64,000 nucleotides of DNA from Halobacillus naozhouensis (GTDB lineage Bacteria > Bacillota > Bacilli > Bacillales > Halobacillaceae), in NCBI RefSeq assembly GCF_029714185.1, contig NZ_CP121671.1:2852001-2916000 (forward strand), read 5' to 3'. The notes under the pieces were generated by a model. The model worked only from the letters and a program-made list of their open reading frames with translations. It was not told the DNA's origin and did not search any database. A program made the position numbers and the translations under genes. The first letter of the stretch is position 1; every line of letters starts with the position of its first letter. This document shows, piece after piece, positions 1 to 6,975 of the stretch.

Positions 1-149
1 CCATTTTTCAAATGGATACGCCATTCTCCGCCTTGTTGATCAGGATCAGAAGGGTCGGTATTCAAATACATCGTAAAAACTCGATGAGGCTTCTCCAAAT
101 GTACATGTTCTAACTTTTTAATTTGATCGTTCAGGTTCATAAAGTTCAT
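1..149 (-). CDS. N-terminal fragment, possible VLRF1/aeRF1-type protein
   Basis: Only the first 49 codons are in the window; the gene runs off the left edge. The visible N-terminus reads as a short amphipathic helix, then a segment containing MYLNTDPSDPDQQGGEWR. I recall this segment from the VLRF1/bacterial aeRF1-like family (about 350-380 residues, release-factor-like fold) found in Bacillaceae; that is family memory, not a search. An AAAGGAG sequence (153-159) precedes two possible ATGs at 149 and 140. The first is very close to it and the second rather far, so the start is uncertain. It is divergent in position from nothing in view and is separated from the next minus-strand gene by a terminator. 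Confidence 0.5.
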   Translation of the reverse strand, partial: MNFMNLNDQIKKLEHVHLEKPHRVFTMYLNTDPSDPDQQGGEWRIHLKN

Positions 150-334
150 CGACTCCTTTTATTATAGAATCCGTTCTACAGAAACTATTTCCGTTTAAGA
201 ATTCGGTTAAACTTTGATTCTACACGAATTACCTTCCTATTCCCCTTTTAAAGTTCTGCATGCGATTCCATCATCACTTTTAAAGATTGGTTTCGCTTCC
301 TCTTCCATAAAAATATCATCCCTTTTGATTAATA

Positions 335-373
335 TTCAAAAAAACAACCTGCTGTTGTAACAGCAGGTTGTTT
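335..373 (-). terminator. Rho-independent terminator of the betaine-binding gene
   Basis: Arms AAACAACCTGCTGTT and AACAGCAGGTTGTTT pair perfectly. Read on the minus strand the stem is followed by a run of seven T. It lies 10 bases past the stop of the 384-1283 gene and separates it from the fragment at 1-149. Confidence 0.85.
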
Positions 374-383
374 CTTCGTCTTA

Positions 384-1283
384 TTATTTTGTCCACTCAG
401 CAATCAGATCCTGATGATTGTCGATCCATTTTTGGGCGCCTTCCTCAGGAGATTCTGCCTCATTCAACGCACCCATTAAGCTGCCTAGCTGCTGATCGTT
501 TAACATAAAGTTATCGAACCATTTCACAACTTCTGGCTGGTCTTCCTCAAGCCCAAGTCTTGCCGCGTAGGAAATGTCTTCGGAATCTCCATAAACATTT
601 TTTGGATCTTTGAGAAATTTAAGATCCAATTCCGCAAACGCCCAATGCGGTTTCCAAAGGGTCACTGCGATCGGTTCTTTTTCCTTCATTGAGTTTTTCA
701 ATTCCGCCATCATGGTTGGACCAGAAGATGAAGCTAGAGAATAGCTATCTAGATTATACTCTTTTAATGCCTCTTTAGTTAGTGACATAATACTAGCTCC
801 AGCATCGATACCCACAATTCTTTGCTCAGGGAATTTATCTGACTGCTTTTTAAGATCTTTTATTGTATTTACATCTTTCATATAGGAAGGTACAACAATC
901 CCAAGTTTGGTTCCCTCATACCATGTATCTCGCCAATCAATTTCCTCTTTATATTTTTCATAAAAAGCCTTATCCGTATGTGGCAGCCAGATTTCCATTC
1001 CGATGTCTAAATCACCGCTTGCTAAGGCTTCATACAAAAAACCTTTTTGTACTTGTTTCAGCTCCACATTATAACCTTTGTTTTCCAGGATGATTTTCCA
1101 CATATTTGATACTGCGACATTTTCAGCCCAGTTATTCATCCCGATACTTATCGTACCTTTGTCGCCTGACTCCTCTCCTTCACTGTCACCGTTTGCGGAA
1201 TCCGAACTTGATTCCCCACAGGCAGCAAGGATCAGGAGTGCACTTAGGCAAACAACAGGTAACCATTTACGTAAACTGCTCAT
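384..1283 (-). CDS. Glycine betaine/proline-type ABC transporter substrate-binding lipoprotein (OpuAC family), orphan
   Basis: This 299-residue protein has a lipoprotein signal: positively charged N-terminus, hydrophobic core and lipobox LAAC with Cys22. A Ser/Glu/Asp/Gly-rich linker follows, then an OpuAC-type periplasmic-binding domain beginning about residue 43 (SIGMNNWAENVAVS) with MEIWLPHTDKAFYEKY and several Trp residues of the kind that form the aromatic cage for quaternary amines. Known family role: capture of glycine betaine or related osmolytes at the outer membrane face and delivery to an ABC permease. No ATPase or permease gene is adjacent, so it either serves a distant importer or senses ligand. 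The start has a strong GGAGG site. The acidic linker suits a salt-tolerant host. Confidence 0.85.
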   Translation of the reverse strand: MSSLRKWLPVVCLSALLILAACGESSSDSANGDSEGEESGDKGTISIGMNNWAENVAVSNMWKIILENKGYNVELKQVQKGFLYEALASGDLDIGMEIWLPHTDKAFYEKYKEEIDWRDTWYEGTKLGIVVPSYMKDVNTIKDLKKQSDKFPEQRIVGIDAGASIMSLTKEALKEYNLDSYSLASSSGPTMMAELKNSMKEKEPIAVTLWKPHWAFAELDLKFLKDPKNVYGDSEDISYAARLGLEEDQPEVVKWFDNFMLNDQQLGSLMGALNEAESPEEGAQKWIDNHQDLIAEWTK

Positions 1284-1348
1284 AGTTTGTTTCCTCCTTT
1301 ATTATTTAAATAACTATAGAAAATCCGACAAATTCAACACAATTTTGT

Positions 1349-1376
1349 ATTTTACCATAAAATAAATTAAGTTCAA
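1349..1376 (-). promoter_or_regulatory. Probable sigma-A promoter of the betaine-binding gene
   Basis: On the minus strand TTGAAC (1371-1376) and TAAAAT (1349-1354) are separated by 16 bases, upstream of the 1283 start. The spacing and sequence are plausible but not perfect. Confidence 0.45.
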
Positions 1377-1426
1377 ACATTTTATTCTGTACAAAAAAAT
1401 AATAGTAAATGGCATGGAAAAAAACA

Positions 1427-1465
1427 CCACCTCAGGTCATCCATATTATGGATGACCTGAGGTGG
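1427..1465. repeat. 39-bp palindrome, copy 1 of 3 (terminator-like)
   Basis: Arms CCACCTCAGGTCATCCA and TGGATGACCTGAGGTGG are perfect 17-bp inverted repeats around a TATTA loop. The same arms recur at 3305-3343 and 5458-5496. On the minus strand the stem is followed by TGTTTTTTT, so this copy should terminate transcription of the 1482-1670 gene. Confidence 0.9.
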
Positions 1466-1481
1466 TGGATAATGGAGTAAT

Positions 1482-1670
1482 TTACTTTTTGTGTCTGTTG
1501 TGAACTCTTTGATCTGCTTCTCGACTTCTTTCTAACGCTTCAAAATCTTCATGATCGGCAATTTCTTCGGAAAATTCTATATCACGCCCAGGATGTTTCT
1601 GAGCATCCGGTGTCTGTGGTAATTTGTGTTTTTTCTTTCCTTTGCCGCTGTTATGTTCATCTCTGCCCAT
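1482..1670 (-). CDS. YfhD-like small hydrophilic protein
   Basis: A 62-residue, very polar protein without a signal peptide or membrane segment. The N-terminal half is rich in Lys, Gly and Asn and the C-terminal half is a charged helix around EFSEEIADHEDFEALERS. Length, the MGR start and the FSEE-ADHED-EA pattern resemble the YfhD family of Bacillus, whose function is unknown; the match is from memory. The ATG is preceded by an ideal GAAGGAGGG site, and palindrome copy 1 ends the gene, so it is probably a single-gene transcript. Confidence 0.6.
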   Translation of the reverse strand: MGRDEHNSGKGKKKHKLPQTPDAQKHPGRDIEFSEEIADHEDFEALERSREADQRVHNRHKK

Positions 1671-1754
1671 TGAGATCCCTCCTTCACTATTGTTGGTCCT
1701 ATTATTTGCCCCAAAAACGTTTCTATTCTATACTTACTGTAATTGAACCAGCTG

Positions 1755-1876
1755 TTTTCTAGGGTTCCGCAATTGTAACGATTGGACTGGACCGAGAGAA
1801 AACACACGACCTTTAGTCGTGATACGGAGGGACAAAAGCCCGGGAGATATCTCATTTGTGAGGTATCTCCCCTTTT
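1755..1876 (+). ncRNA. Guanidine-I (ykkC) riboswitch with terminator expression platform
   Basis: Conserved blocks of the guanidine-I class are visible in order: CTAGGGTTCCG (1759-1769), GGACCGAGAGA (near 1788), the variable ACGACCTTTAGTCGT stem, and ACGGAGGGACAAAAGCCCGGG (to 1844). The 3' GGGAGATATCTC (1842-1853) pairs with GTGAGGTATCTCCC (1858-1871), followed by CCTTTT, giving a terminator that shares bases with the aptamer. Known behaviour of the class: guanidinium binding prevents termination and turns on export genes. The downstream SMR pair fits exactly. Confidence 0.93.
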
Positions 1877-1897
1877 CATGGTCAAGGAGGGAATTGA

Positions 1898-2242
1898 ATG
1901 AATAAAGAATGGTTTAAATTAGTTATTGCGGCTTTCTTCGAAGTCGGCTGGGTTATTGGCCTTAAACATGCGGAAAGTGTATTAGCTTGGTCAGGAACAG
2001 CCGTAGCCATTTACGTTAGTTTTTATCTGCTTATTGCCTCAGGAAAGAAACTTCCAGTCGGCACTTCTTATGCCGTGTTTACCGGGTTAGGCACGGCGGG
2101 GACGGTATTGGCAGAAATTTTCTGGTTTGGAGTACCTTTTCAATGGATAAAAGTCCTGCTTATCTTATTTTTGCTTAGTGGAAGTGCAGGATTAAAACTC
2201 TTAACTGATTCACAAAAGAAAGAGGAGAGTGAAACCATATGA
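1898..2242 (+). CDS. ykkC: SMR guanidinium exporter subunit, YkkC type
   Basis: A 114-residue small multidrug resistance protein with four predicted membrane helices. The essential glutamate lies in helix 1 (AAFFEVGWVIGLK, Glu near residue 14), with the SMR signature GTSYAVFTGLGTAGTVL in helix 3. A short hydrophilic tail (SQKKEESETI) distinguishes it from its partner. SMR proteins of this subgroup work as two-gene heterodimers and, when governed by a guanidine-I riboswitch, export guanidinium in exchange for protons. It starts 22 bases past the riboswitch terminator with AAGGAGGG, and its end overlaps the next start by four bases, implying translational coupling. Confidence 0.9.
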   Translation: MNKEWFKLVIAAFFEVGWVIGLKHAESVLAWSGTAVAIYVSFYLLIASGKKLPVGTSYAVFTGLGTAGTVLAEIFWFGVPFQWIKVLLILFLLSGSAGLKLLTDSQKKEESETI

Positions 2243-2553
2243 GCTGGGTTGTTTTAATTGCAGCTGGACTATTCGAAATGTTTGGCGTGACGATGATAAA
2301 CAAATACCAGAAATCACGATCTGTCTTATCACTTACCGCAATGATTGCGGGGTTTGTGCTCAGTTTTATCTGTTTATCGATAGCTATGAAGGAATTACCA
2401 ATGGGGACAGCCTATGCTGTATGGACCGGGACAGGAGCGGCTGGAGGGGCTATTCTTGGTATGATCTTTTTTGATGAGCCCAGGGATTGGAAACGACTTC
2501 TTTGTATAGGTATTATCATCGCAGCTGCTGTAGGTTTAAAATTAATCAGTTAA
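2239..2553 (+). CDS. ykkD: SMR guanidinium exporter subunit, YkkD type
   Basis: The second SMR subunit has 104 residues and four membrane helices. The conserved glutamate lies in helix 1 (LFEMFGVTMI, near residue 13) and the family signature GTAYAVWTGTGAAGGAILG in helix 3. Two non-identical SMR genes with an ATGA overlap are the hallmark of an obligate heterodimer with opposed subunit topologies. It is the last gene of the riboswitch-controlled operon; a hairpin follows the stop within a few bases. Confidence 0.9.
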   Translation: MSWVVLIAAGLFEMFGVTMINKYQKSRSVLSLTAMIAGFVLSFICLSIAMKELPMGTAYAVWTGTGAAGGAILGMIFFDEPRDWKRLLCIGIIIAAAVGLKLIS

Positions 2554-2556
2554 ACT

Positions 2557-2594
2557 AAAACCCGCCCTTTGCTTATATACGAAGGACGGGTTTT
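2557..2594. terminator. Bidirectional terminator between ykkD and yvbH-like gene
   Basis: AAAACCCGCCCTT pairs with AAGGACGGGTTTT with one mismatch. T-runs lie on both strands, serving the two convergent genes. Confidence 0.85.
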
Positions 2595-2597
2595 TAA

Positions 2598-3212
2598 TTA
2601 ATTATGGATGAACAAGTCAAATACATATCCAAAGTCTTTGATATGATACTTTTTCTTTGTTTCCAATAGCCAATCAAATGTAGCTTCATTTATATCCTTA
2701 AATTCAGCTGACACGCTTGTCTCCTGGCTTCGGCTATTTTGAAGCGTAGCTGAGGCTGTTTGTAAGCTTTGTTTCGCATACCCTGTCATAAGATCGTTCT
2801 CATAGTTAATTTCAGCAATTTTAAGCAATGATTTATAGAGGTCTTTGAGATCTTCGATAAACTTCTTGTGTACATCAATATCAAAATGAGTATTACCTAA
2901 TTGAAATTTGATCTCTACATCTAAATCAATCGTACCTGCTGTTTCCAACTCAACGTTTGTGAACTGATTCGTGCTGTAGGCATACCTGCGAAGAGTACGC
3001 TGTTTGCTTGCTGCGCTAGTTCCGTCTACATGAATCAACGCTTTATTAGTAAAACAGTACTCATCAGATTTTGATTTGATCAAGAAATAAATTTTCTCAT
3101 CGTCTTCGTGCATCACATAATCATCAGCATCTACTTTATCATAGTCCTCTGGTTTGATGACGCTGCCAATATCGCTTAAACCTAAAGCATCTGTAGCCAT
3201 CTTTTTAAACAT
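2598..3212 (-). CDS. YvbH-like bacterial PH-domain protein
   Basis: A 204-residue cytosolic protein. The N-terminal part (MFKKMATDALGLSDIG, then DADDYVMHEDDEKIYFLIK and DEYCFTNKALIHVDG) matches the bacterial pleckstrin-homology fold of the YvbH family. The C-terminal 70-80 residues form an alpha-helical extension seen in YvbH proteins. The longer frame reaches 3257, but AAGGGAG sits 9 bases before the ATG at 3212, and that start gives the usual YvbH length. Function is unknown; family members assemble into oligomeric rings. It stands alone between two terminators. Confidence 0.75.
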   Translation of the reverse strand: MFKKMATDALGLSDIGSVIKPEDYDKVDADDYVMHEDDEKIYFLIKSKSDEYCFTNKALIHVDGTSAASKQRTLRRYAYSTNQFTNVELETAGTIDLDVEIKFQLGNTHFDIDVHKKFIEDLKDLYKSLLKIAEINYENDLMTGYAKQSLQTASATLQNSRSQETSVSAEFKDINEATFDWLLETKKKYHIKDFGYVFDLFIHN

Positions 3213-3304
3213 CTCAAACATCTCCCTTTTAACTAAAGCTCGCACCCATTCTATCATGAAACCAAGTAAAATTGGTTAACTCCAATAAAATAATCCAAAA
3301 AATC

Positions 3305-3343
3305 CCACCTCAGGTCATCCATTTTATGGATGACCTGAGGTGG
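3305..3343. repeat. 39-bp palindrome, copy 2 of 3 (terminator-like)
   Basis: Arms are identical to copy 1, with a TTTTA loop. On the minus strand it is followed by GGATTTTTT, which fits termination of the MFS gene whose stop lies 18 bases away. Confidence 0.9.
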
Positions 3344-3361
3344 AATGTACTGGAATATCAT

Positions 3362-4537
3362 TTATGAGCTATGGATGGTTTTATTTGCTGCTGCAACATT
3401 GTTGTTTCTGGTAATGGAAAAATAGGCTGTACCTAAAGCTATCAGAACAAATATCCCTCCAACCGATGCGTTGTGTACAACTGACGACTGCTCGATTACC
3501 AATGCTCCAACCGTAGAACCCAACGCGATCCCGAAATGAAGCGCGGAGTTATTTAAACTTTGCTGAATTTCTGATGTTTCCGGTGCAGAGTTAATCAAAT
3601 AACTTTGCTGGGCAGGGGTAATAGCCCAGCTAAGCATACTCCACACCACCATAACGACTAAAAATAACGGCAGGGAAAAGGTGACAAACGGGATCATAAA
3701 AATAGCAATCGCAAAGACAACAATAATTCCGACAATGCTACGCTCCGCTCCCCATTTATCAGAGATAACACCGCCGACACCCCCACCTAATACTGCTGCA
3801 ATACCAAAGATTAAATATACAATGCTTACCCAGGACGCGTTCAAGCCCATTGTTGACTTCAGAAACGGAGTCAAATAAGCATATAACGTTAAATGTCCTG
3901 ATAAATAAAAAAATGAGGTCATCTGTGCACTAAAAATTTTGTGATTCTTTAACGTACGAATTTGTTCTTTCAATGGAATGACTGGCTTTGGTTCAATTTT
4001 ATCAAGAAAAACAGCTACTCCAATCATCGATAGCAAGGTTAGAACCGCGATGAATAAAAACGGCGCACGCCAGCCAAAGGCATTGCCGAGTGTCAAACCA
4101 ATGGGAACTCCCAAAACTAGTGACGCACTTACTCCCATAAAAATGGTCCCAATCGCACGAGCCCGATATTCTTTTTGGACGATAGAGGAAGCTAGCGTTA
4201 CCCCTAAAACGACGAGCAATGAACCACTTGCTGCCGACACCACTCTTGCGATCATAATGACTGTGTAATTTGGACTCCAAAACGCAAGCAAATTTCCCAG
4301 GAAAAAAATCGACAGGCAAACAAGTGTTAACTTCTTACGTTCAAACTTAGCTGTTGCCGTTAACAAAATGGGAGAAGAAATGGCAAAAACAAGCGAAAAA
4401 ATAGTAATCAGTAGTCCAGCTTGTCCTAAAGTTACATTCAAATCCTTTGCTATTAAATCCAGTGTTCCTCCGATTATTAACTCGACTGTCCCTACAACAA
4501 AAGAAACAACCGCCAACATATATACCTTTTTATTCAT
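3362..4537 (-). CDS. MFS transporter, drug:H+ antiporter-1 (DHA1/AraJ-like) family
   Basis: A 391-residue integral membrane protein with about 12 hydrophobic helices and no signal peptide. The inter-helix 2-3 loop carries a degenerate MFS motif (TAKFERKKLTLV), and a second basic loop lies near GGVISDKWGAERS. The helix-5 GVSASLVLGVPIGLTLG segment is typical of proton-coupled exporters of the DHA1 group. Substrate cannot be read from sequence. The gene is divergent from a TrmB-type regulator, with a perfect 28-bp palindrome just upstream of its Shine-Dalgarno, so local repression is likely. Palindrome copy 2 terminates it. Confidence 0.8.
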   Translation of the reverse strand: MNKKVYMLAVVSFVVGTVELIIGGTLDLIAKDLNVTLGQAGLLITIFSLVFAISSPILLTATAKFERKKLTLVCLSIFFLGNLLAFWSPNYTVIMIARVVSAASGSLLVVLGVTLASSIVQKEYRARAIGTIFMGVSASLVLGVPIGLTLGNAFGWRAPFLFIAVLTLLSMIGVAVFLDKIEPKPVIPLKEQIRTLKNHKIFSAQMTSFFYLSGHLTLYAYLTPFLKSTMGLNASWVSIVYLIFGIAAVLGGGVGGVISDKWGAERSIVGIIVVFAIAIFMIPFVTFSLPLFLVVMVVWSMLSWAITPAQQSYLINSAPETSEIQQSLNNSALHFGIALGSTVGALVIEQSSVVHNASVGGIFVLIALGTAYFSITRNNNVAAANKTIHSS

Positions 4538-4558
4538 AATCTCATGTCCCTCTCTATA

Positions 4559-4586
4559 TTGGTTACCACTAAGATGGTAACCAATT
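4559..4586. promoter_or_regulatory. Perfect palindrome, candidate TrmB-family operator
   Basis: ATTGGTTACCA (4559-4569), CTAAGA, TGGTAACCAAT (4576-4586): 11-bp arms without mismatch. It lies 22 bases upstream of the MFS start and about 100 bases upstream of the divergent regulator, the expected place for an operator. That the adjacent regulator binds it is inference. Confidence 0.6.
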
Positions 4587-4682
4587 ACCTTAGAAAAAAC
4601 AAGGGGAATCGTTATACATTTTACGAATTGATTAAAAATGTGTATCCTTTAAACACTAAAGTTTATTTGATGAGGTGTATAT

Positions 4683-5441
4683 ATGCTGCAGAAGTTCGGA
4701 TTTACACAATATGAAAGCCAAGTATTTGAGGTGTTGACTGCAAGCAGCGAACCGCTTGATACTAGTTCAATTGTAAAATATTCACACGTCCCCAAGTCAA
4801 AAGTTTATGAAGTTCTAAATCGGTTAGTCGAAAAAGGTTTATTATTGACCTCTTTTCAGGAAAGAAAAAAATTATATACGGCACTTCCATTAGACACGAC
4901 GATCGACAAACTAACCCGTGAATTTCAGGAGAATGTCAAGGCGCTGAAACACCGTGAATATACCCTAACACCGAGCGATGACCGGGTGTGGACAATCCAG
5001 GATCATCCAGCCATCACTTCGCTGACCACGGGCCTTATTAGCCGTGCCGAACAATCGATTTATTTATCCGGTTGGAGTGATGATATCCAGCCGCTCCTCT
5101 CGGAATTAGAACGTTTAAATGATCAGCATATTAAAATTGAAGTTCTATCAGTAGGAGAAGTGAACACATTCCTGAGTGATATCCATATCCTTGTTCCAAT
5201 GGAGAAGCATGAAGCGTTAGAAAGACATAAGCTGATCATCATTGATGAAAAAGAAATTCTATTTGCCGGATTAGAACAAGATACCTGGCAAGGAATCAAA
5301 ACCATGTCTAAACCGCTCGTTAAGTTTTTCACTGAATTCTTCTTTCACGACGTAGCCCTCACGGAAATCACTAAAAAGTATGAAAACACCCTTATGAAAG
5401 ATGAGAAAATCAAAAACATCTTAATGAAACTAAGATACTAA
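4683..5441 (+). CDS. TrmB-family transcriptional regulator
   Basis: A 252-residue protein. Residues 1-75 form a winged helix-turn-helix of the TrmB type (LQKFGFTQYESQVFEVL, then SSIVKYSHVPKSKVYEVLNRLVEKGLL). The rest resembles the PLD-like ligand-sensing C-terminal domain of TrmB proteins: ISRAEQSIYLSGWSDD and a degenerate HKLIIIDEKEILFAG. The family includes archaeal sugar regulators and bacterial YrhO-like proteins. It is transcribed away from the MFS gene and probably controls it through the 4559-4586 palindrome. The ATG at 4683 is preceded by GAGGTG. Palindrome copy 3 follows its stop. Confidence 0.82.
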   Translation: MLQKFGFTQYESQVFEVLTASSEPLDTSSIVKYSHVPKSKVYEVLNRLVEKGLLLTSFQERKKLYTALPLDTTIDKLTREFQENVKALKHREYTLTPSDDRVWTIQDHPAITSLTTGLISRAEQSIYLSGWSDDIQPLLSELERLNDQHIKIEVLSVGEVNTFLSDIHILVPMEKHEALERHKLIIIDEKEILFAGLEQDTWQGIKTMSKPLVKFFTEFFFHDVALTEITKKYENTLMKDEKIKNILMKLRY

Positions 5442-5457
5442 ATAACCCCTTTATTTA

Positions 5458-5496
5458 CCACCTCAGGTCATCCAGATATTGGATGACCTGAGGTGG
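5458..5496. repeat. 39-bp palindrome, copy 3 of 3
   Basis: Same 17-bp arms, with a GATAT loop. It lies 16 bases after the regulator stop but, unlike copies 1 and 2, has no T-run on either side. It may be a weak terminator, or the arms may serve another purpose. Confidence 0.88.
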
Positions 5497-5529
5497 TAAA
5501 ATTATTACATTAAATCGCAATAAAAAAGC

Positions 5530-5550
5530 CGCGATGAACACTTCATCGCG
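5530..5550 (-). terminator. Terminator of the kinase-like gene
   Basis: CGCGATGAA and TTCATCGCG form a stem with a three-base loop. On the minus strand it is followed by GCTTTTTT. Confidence 0.8.
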
Positions 5551-5551
5551 A

Positions 5552-6148
5552 CTAAAATGGTAACAGCTTTCTTCTATATAATCTAATGATCATCTCAATA
5601 AAGAACGGTGAGAATCGTTTTGGAAAAAACCGTTTCTGGTAATATGAATAATAGGCTTTTTTCAGATCTGGCCAATGCGGGCATTCCTTCTCTTGAGTAA
5701 ACCTGACCACATCAATAACTTTTATCCGCTGATCATTTGTCAACATGATATTTCGTAAGTGAATATCAGAAGGATTGAGTCCTTTACTGCGGGCGAAATC
5801 AAGCGCTTCATCAACCATAGCTACCATATTAGGAGTAATGGGAATACCGCTCACTAAACAATCATAAAAAGTGATGCCATCTAAATACTCAAGAACTAAG
5901 TACCCTTCTCCCACTTCGATCAGTTCTGGAAAATAATCATAGTTGGAAAGCTGCTCATAAATTTCACCTTCCTTTTCAGCAAGTACTTGCTGTTCGGAGT
6001 AAAAAACTTTAACAGCCTTCATTGTTCCTTTTATTCGGAATACGGCCGCACTTCTTCCCTGACCTATTAGCTGGAGCTCATCAGGTATTTTTATGACTTG
6101 CTCTCCGTCAATTTGAACGGTACTGACCAATTCTTTGACCGTTTTCAT
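5552..6148 (-). CDS. Small protein-kinase-fold protein (YrzF-like)
   Basis: A 198-residue protein with the landmarks of a minimal kinase: glycine-rich loop GQGRSAAVF (29-37), ATP-lysine AVKVF (Lys47), hinge-like LVLEYLDG (84-91), catalytic loop SDIHLRN with Asp128 and Asn133, and metal-binding VIDVV with Asp146. The HxD-type loop is replaced by D-I-H-x-x-N, as in RIO/Bud32-like and aminoglycoside-phosphotransferase-related kinases. The C-terminal lobe is truncated compared with Hanks kinases. B. subtilis YrzF is the closest protein I recall. Substrate is unknown. It is a single gene with its own terminator. Confidence 0.7.
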   Translation of the reverse strand: MKTVKELVSTVQIDGEQVIKIPDELQLIGQGRSAAVFRIKGTMKAVKVFYSEQQVLAEKEGEIYEQLSNYDYFPELIEVGEGYLVLEYLDGITFYDCLVSGIPITPNMVAMVDEALDFARSKGLNPSDIHLRNIMLTNDQRIKVIDVVRFTQEKECPHWPDLKKAYYSYYQKRFFPKRFSPFFIEMIIRLYRRKLLPF

Positions 6149-6252
6149 ATCTATCCCCTCATTAGCATTCCTCTAATATCTGTCTCCTTTATTATAGCAA
6201 ACCTTTAAAAATTATTATTACAATATGTTTTAAGATTTAAATTATGTAACCG

Positions 6253-6279
6253 AAAAAGCTGCCAAGAAGGCAGCTTTTT
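6253..6279 (-). terminator. Terminator after first PepSY gene
   Basis: AAAAAGCTGCC, loop AAGAA, GGCAGCTTTTT: a perfect 11-bp stem followed on the minus strand by T-rich sequence. Confidence 0.85.
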
Positions 6280-6283
6280 CAAA

Positions 6284-6808
6284 TCAATCATCTTGATCTT
6301 GTTCATATTCAATCACTTCACCGGATTGTCCATGGACCTTCACTTCGTATTCAGCGTCCCCATCCTTAAATTCAAAGGAATAATGGCCATCATCTAATTC
6401 AGCTTCAAGTAATTTGCCTTTAGCCTCTTTCTTAGCAATAGCTGTTGCTTCATCCATGGACAACTTAACATTTGTATTAGTCTCATTATCCGAATCGTCA
6501 CCAGCATCTTGCTCATCATCACGATCGACTTCAATGATTTCACCATTTTTCGCATCCACATCTACATCTGTTTCTACACCATTTTCCTCTTTAACTTGAA
6601 TATCATACAAGAGTTGGCCGTCATCGGTTTCCTTTTCAACTTTTTCGACTGTACCCTTAATCTCTTTCTCAACGATTTCCTTCGCTTCGTCTGTAGTAAT
6701 TGAAGTTTTTTGATTAGATGTATCTGCCCCTGTCGCAGCAGTTACTCCAATAGCGCCACCTAATACTACAACTCCAGCCATACCGACAATCATTAATTTT
6801 CGCTTCAT
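6284..6808 (-). CDS. Exported/anchored protein with two PepSY domains
   Basis: A 174-residue protein with an N-terminal signal or anchor (MKRKLMIVGMAGVVVLGGAIG). Two PepSY repeats follow, about 35-95 (TTDEAKEIVEKEIKGTVEKVE ... GEIIEVD) and 115-172 (SMDEATAIAKKEAKGKLLEAE ... GEVIEYE). A strongly acidic Asp/Glu linker joins them. PepSY domains are extracytoplasmic and are thought to inhibit or bind proteases or peptides. It follows a second PepSY protein and a two-component system on the same strand, an arrangement like B. subtilis ykoGHI/ykoJ. The extreme acidity (DDDEQDAGDDSDNE-like linker) may reflect halophily or cation binding. Confidence 0.8.
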   Translation of the reverse strand: MKRKLMIVGMAGVVVLGGAIGVTAATGADTSNQKTSITTDEAKEIVEKEIKGTVEKVEKETDDGQLLYDIQVKEENGVETDVDVDAKNGEIIEVDRDDEQDAGDDSDNETNTNVKLSMDEATAIAKKEAKGKLLEAELDDGHYSFEFKDGDAEYEVKVHGQSGEVIEYEQDQDD

Positions 6809-6975
6809 TACATAATTCCTCCTTTATTTAAGTTCTACTCTTAATATAATCAAGAAAAATGAGAGACCCCCTAGAATGAAATGAGAAATTCATGAGAAAT
6901 GCAAATTGTTTTTTGGAACAACATTCTAAACTAGAAATCAGGTCAACTTTTGTCAAAAAACACTGGCTTCGCTCT

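Noticed and set aside
1577..1885. 102-codon minus-strand frame opposite the guanidine riboswitch
   Set aside because: It overlaps both the riboswitch and the YfhD-like gene; its composition is explained by RNA structure, not protein.
1427..5496. Three palindromes as a degenerate CRISPR array
   Set aside because: The copies are about 1.9-2.2 kb apart with complete genes between them and no cas genes; they are dispersed palindromes.
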